Source: Bacillota bacterium
GTDB taxonomy: Bacteria > Bacillota > Limnochordia > Darwinibacteriales > DTU012
Direction of reading: 5' to 3'
Length of the DNA stretch: 6,402 nt
NCBI GenBank assembly: GCA_012521805.1
Contig: JAAYLQ010000100.1
Location: 1 to 6,402, forward strand
In this document: positions 5,281-6,402 of the stretch, one piece after another
How the letters are laid out: each line of letters starts with the position of its first letter
Numbering within the stretch: the first letter of the stretch is position 1
Notes under the pieces: generated by a model
What the model saw: the letters and a program-made list of their open reading frames with translations, nothing else
Databases searched by the model: none
What the model was told of the DNA's origin: nothing
Translations under genes and position numbers: made by a program

Positions 5281-6111
5281 TTAAGGTTTAGTTGCTAAAG
5301 ATTCATGAGCGGTAGGAGCTGGAGGAATGTGGGGAACAGAAGGGTCGACTTTAAAGGAAAATTGGTCAGAACGCTGTGATGCTGCGCCAAAGATGGCAAT
5401 ATCATGCGGGTTGACGAAGGAGCACATAATGAACCAGGGTTTTTGTTCTGCTTCTGGATTACTTCTGTGCATTTGATCAAGGTGTTTAATCAGTTCAACT
5501 GTCTGCTGTTTATAGACCACATCTCTACCGCTGACACCAGTAGCTGCAGACGAACCTGAATTTCTTGGATTGCTGCCGTGTGGTTCTGGTCCTACCCAGC
5601 CGTCAAATCCGTAATCCCCAAGATTATTAGCCTCTACATATAACCGCTCATTTTTCGGCACCGGGACGCCATTGTTCGGGTTATAGGACAGGAACGCATC
5701 GTGTGTGCCAGGAACAGTAATGTCTGCCAGAGATGCATGCCACTTTCCTTTCCAATACGTTTGATAACCAGCTGTTCGGAAATAATCGCCGATAGTAGGT
5801 ACAGTATGTGGATCAAGCCAGAACATATCTGGATCATATGCTGATTTTGCGACTCCATCAGTTTGGGAAACACCGTGGAGTGAGGGATACTGTCCGGTAT
5901 AAATAGTGGCTCGACTGGGTACGCAGGCTGTGCTGCCCGCATAATGATTCTTAAACTCCAATCCTCTGCTTTTCAACAGCTCATAAGCCTTAAGGTATTT
6001 CTTTCTCCACTGCTTCAATTCTTGCGTTTCGTAAACTACGGGGTAGCGCTCCTGATCTACCATAATCATTAAAAAATTTGGCTTTCGGGTTCTATCCAAC
6101 GATTCACTCAC
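5281..6111 (-). CDS. Sulfatase, N-terminal half (ends at premature TAA)
   Basis: This frame would give 276 residues. NFLMIMVDQ (12-20) supplies the first metal aspartate, D19. CVPSRATIYTGQYP (63-76) is the C-x-P-x-R sulfatase signature, with C63 as the residue converted to formylglycine. KGKWH (121-125) supplies the conserved lysine and histidine, and NPHD at 234-237 lies where sulfatases place another active-site histidine. The second metal-site D-H pair lies beyond the stop, so this half alone should be inactive. The start is GTG 6111-6109, with a run of six Gs 8 nt upstream acting as SD. N-terminal residues MSESLDRTRKP are polar, which rules out a signal peptide. Confidence 0.75.
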   Translation of the reverse strand: MSESLDRTRKPNFLMIMVDQERYPVVYETQELKQWRKKYLKAYELLKSRGLEFKNHYAGSTACVPSRATIYTGQYPSLHGVSQTDGVAKSAYDPDMFWLDPHTVPTIGDYFRTAGYQTYWKGKWHASLADITVPGTHDAFLSYNPNNGVPVPKNERLYVEANNLGDYGFDGWVGPEPHGSNPRNSGSSAATGVSGRDVVYKQQTVELIKHLDQMHRSNPEAEQKPWFIMCSFVNPHDIAIFGAASQRSDQFSFKVDPSVPHIPPAPTAHESLATKP

Positions 6112-6141
6112 GATAAAAACCCCCCAATTATCTGTTGGTTA

Positions 6142-6147
6142 AGTATA
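6142..6147 (-). promoter_or_regulatory. Possible -10 box of the sulfatase gene
   Basis: TATACT on the minus strand lies about 30 nt before the GTG start, matching the -10 consensus at five of six bases. No good -35 is visible. The wider CATATACT is also similar to a sporulation sigma-E -10. This is weak evidence. Confidence 0.35.
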
Positions 6148-6209
6148 TGTGAGCGATTTTAGTAAGTATCCCGGAATGATCAAGAAATTAACAGGGTAAT
6201 AGGATTCTG

Positions 6210-6238
6210 TTGGTTTAGCGCAGAACAAATGAGATAAA
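6210..6238 (+). promoter_or_regulatory. Possible promoter of the rightmost gene
   Basis: TTGGTT (6210-6215) and GATAAA (6233-6238) are separated by exactly 17 bp on the plus strand, upstream of the ATG at 6265. Each hexamer departs from consensus by two or three bases, so this is tentative. The promoter would be divergent from that of the sulfatase gene. Confidence 0.3.
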
Positions 6239-6264
6239 TATCCAAAATGTAAGGATGAAATGGA

Positions 6265-6402
6265 ATGCAGAAGCATAGTTCAGAAACAGCAATAGTAAAA
6301 ACCACATACATTACATTTTTATTAATTATCATCACTTGGATCGGAGCGTGGCATTTAAAAATTTGGCTGGAATCGAGCTTCAGTTTGCTGGCGGCTGGTT
6401 GG
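6265..6402 (+). CDS. N-terminus of a membrane protein (partial)
   Basis: The frame from ATG 6265 runs open to the window edge, giving 46 residues. A short polar start (MQKHSSETAIVKTT) is followed by a hydrophobic helix at about 15-30 (YITFLLIIITWIGAW), then HLKIWLESSFSLLAAGW. This resembles the start of a polytopic membrane protein. The pattern of tryptophans is reminiscent of CPBP-type intramembrane proteases, but that is only an impression from 46 residues. AAGG at 6251-6254 lies 10 nt upstream as SD. Other ATGs at 6255 and 6260 soon meet stops. Confidence 0.6.
   Translation, partial: MQKHSSETAIVKTTYITFLLIIITWIGAWHLKIWLESSFSLLAAGW

Larger units (their letters stand above)
4354..6111 (-). 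pseudogene. Sulfatase gene interrupted by one in-frame TAA
   Basis: The two minus-strand frames 6111-5281 and 5280-4354 are in the same phase and together span 586 codons, the size of a complete cytoplasmic-type sulfatase. Codon 277 (5283-5281) is TAA. Reading through gives LATKP-stop-AQSSYRRIY and continues in sulfatase-like sequence without any frameshift or loss. A single base change from CAA, GAA or AAA would create this stop. No SD or good start follows it; TTG at 5235 has none. The rest of the gene shows no further decay, so the lesion is very recent, a sequence error, or tolerated. Sulfatases of this type hydrolyse sulfate esters, with the active-site cysteine oxidised to formylglycine by a maturase not seen here. 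There is no signal peptide, so the protein would be cytosolic. Confidence 0.85.

Noticed and set aside
5281..5283. Recoding of the sulfatase stop as selenocysteine or pyrrolysine
   Set aside because: Those use UGA and UAG; this codon is UAA, and no recoding element is evident after it. The active-site residue is the cysteine at 63, not this position.

Overview
The window looks like chromosomal DNA of a spore-forming, probably anaerobic member of the Bacillota (Clostridia or a neighbouring class). The grounds are moderate GC, Gram-positive style Shine-Dalgarno (SD) sites, frequent GTG/TTG starts, a stand-alone carbamate kinase, and an AraC regulator fused to a kinase. The taxon is an inference; there is no rRNA or marker gene. 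No CRISPR array, tRNA, insertion sequence or complete mobile element was seen.

Layout. 1-68 (+) is the end of a protein that reads like a sensor histidine kinase, closed by a perfect 14-bp hairpin. 118-1455 (-) is an AraC-type DNA-binding domain fused to an aminoglycoside-phosphotransferase-fold kinase. A strong internal SD and ATG sit exactly at the domain junction, so the kinase may also be made alone. 1630-1962 (+) and 2009-2740 (-) are convergent relatives sharing a helical module (core LINAEAEKL) and an identical 12-nt promoter box. The longer one adds a beta-rich, cysteine-containing C-terminal domain. A textbook bidirectional terminator separates them.

The promoter and SD of the 2009-2740 gene lie in a segment bounded by a perfect 12-bp inverted repeat (2744-2755 and 2844-2855). 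This resembles an invertible promoter switch and is the most speculative but most testable idea here. The rest of the 2741-3370 gap holds a decayed minus-strand gene of unknown family (2937-3298) with an apparent one-base frameshift in a homopolymer, then the promoter of the next gene.

3386-4318 (+) is a complete carbamate kinase (arcC) without arcA or arcB beside it. 4354-6111 (-) is a formylglycine-type sulfatase split by a single in-frame TAA. Both halves keep their catalytic motifs and there is no frameshift, so this is a very recent nonsense mutation, a sequence error, or possibly two fragments. 6265-6402 (+) is the start of a membrane protein that runs off the window.

The genes are mostly single transcription units in alternating orientation rather than one operon, so no shared pathway can be claimed. 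The only clear functional pair is the two helical-module proteins with matching promoters.
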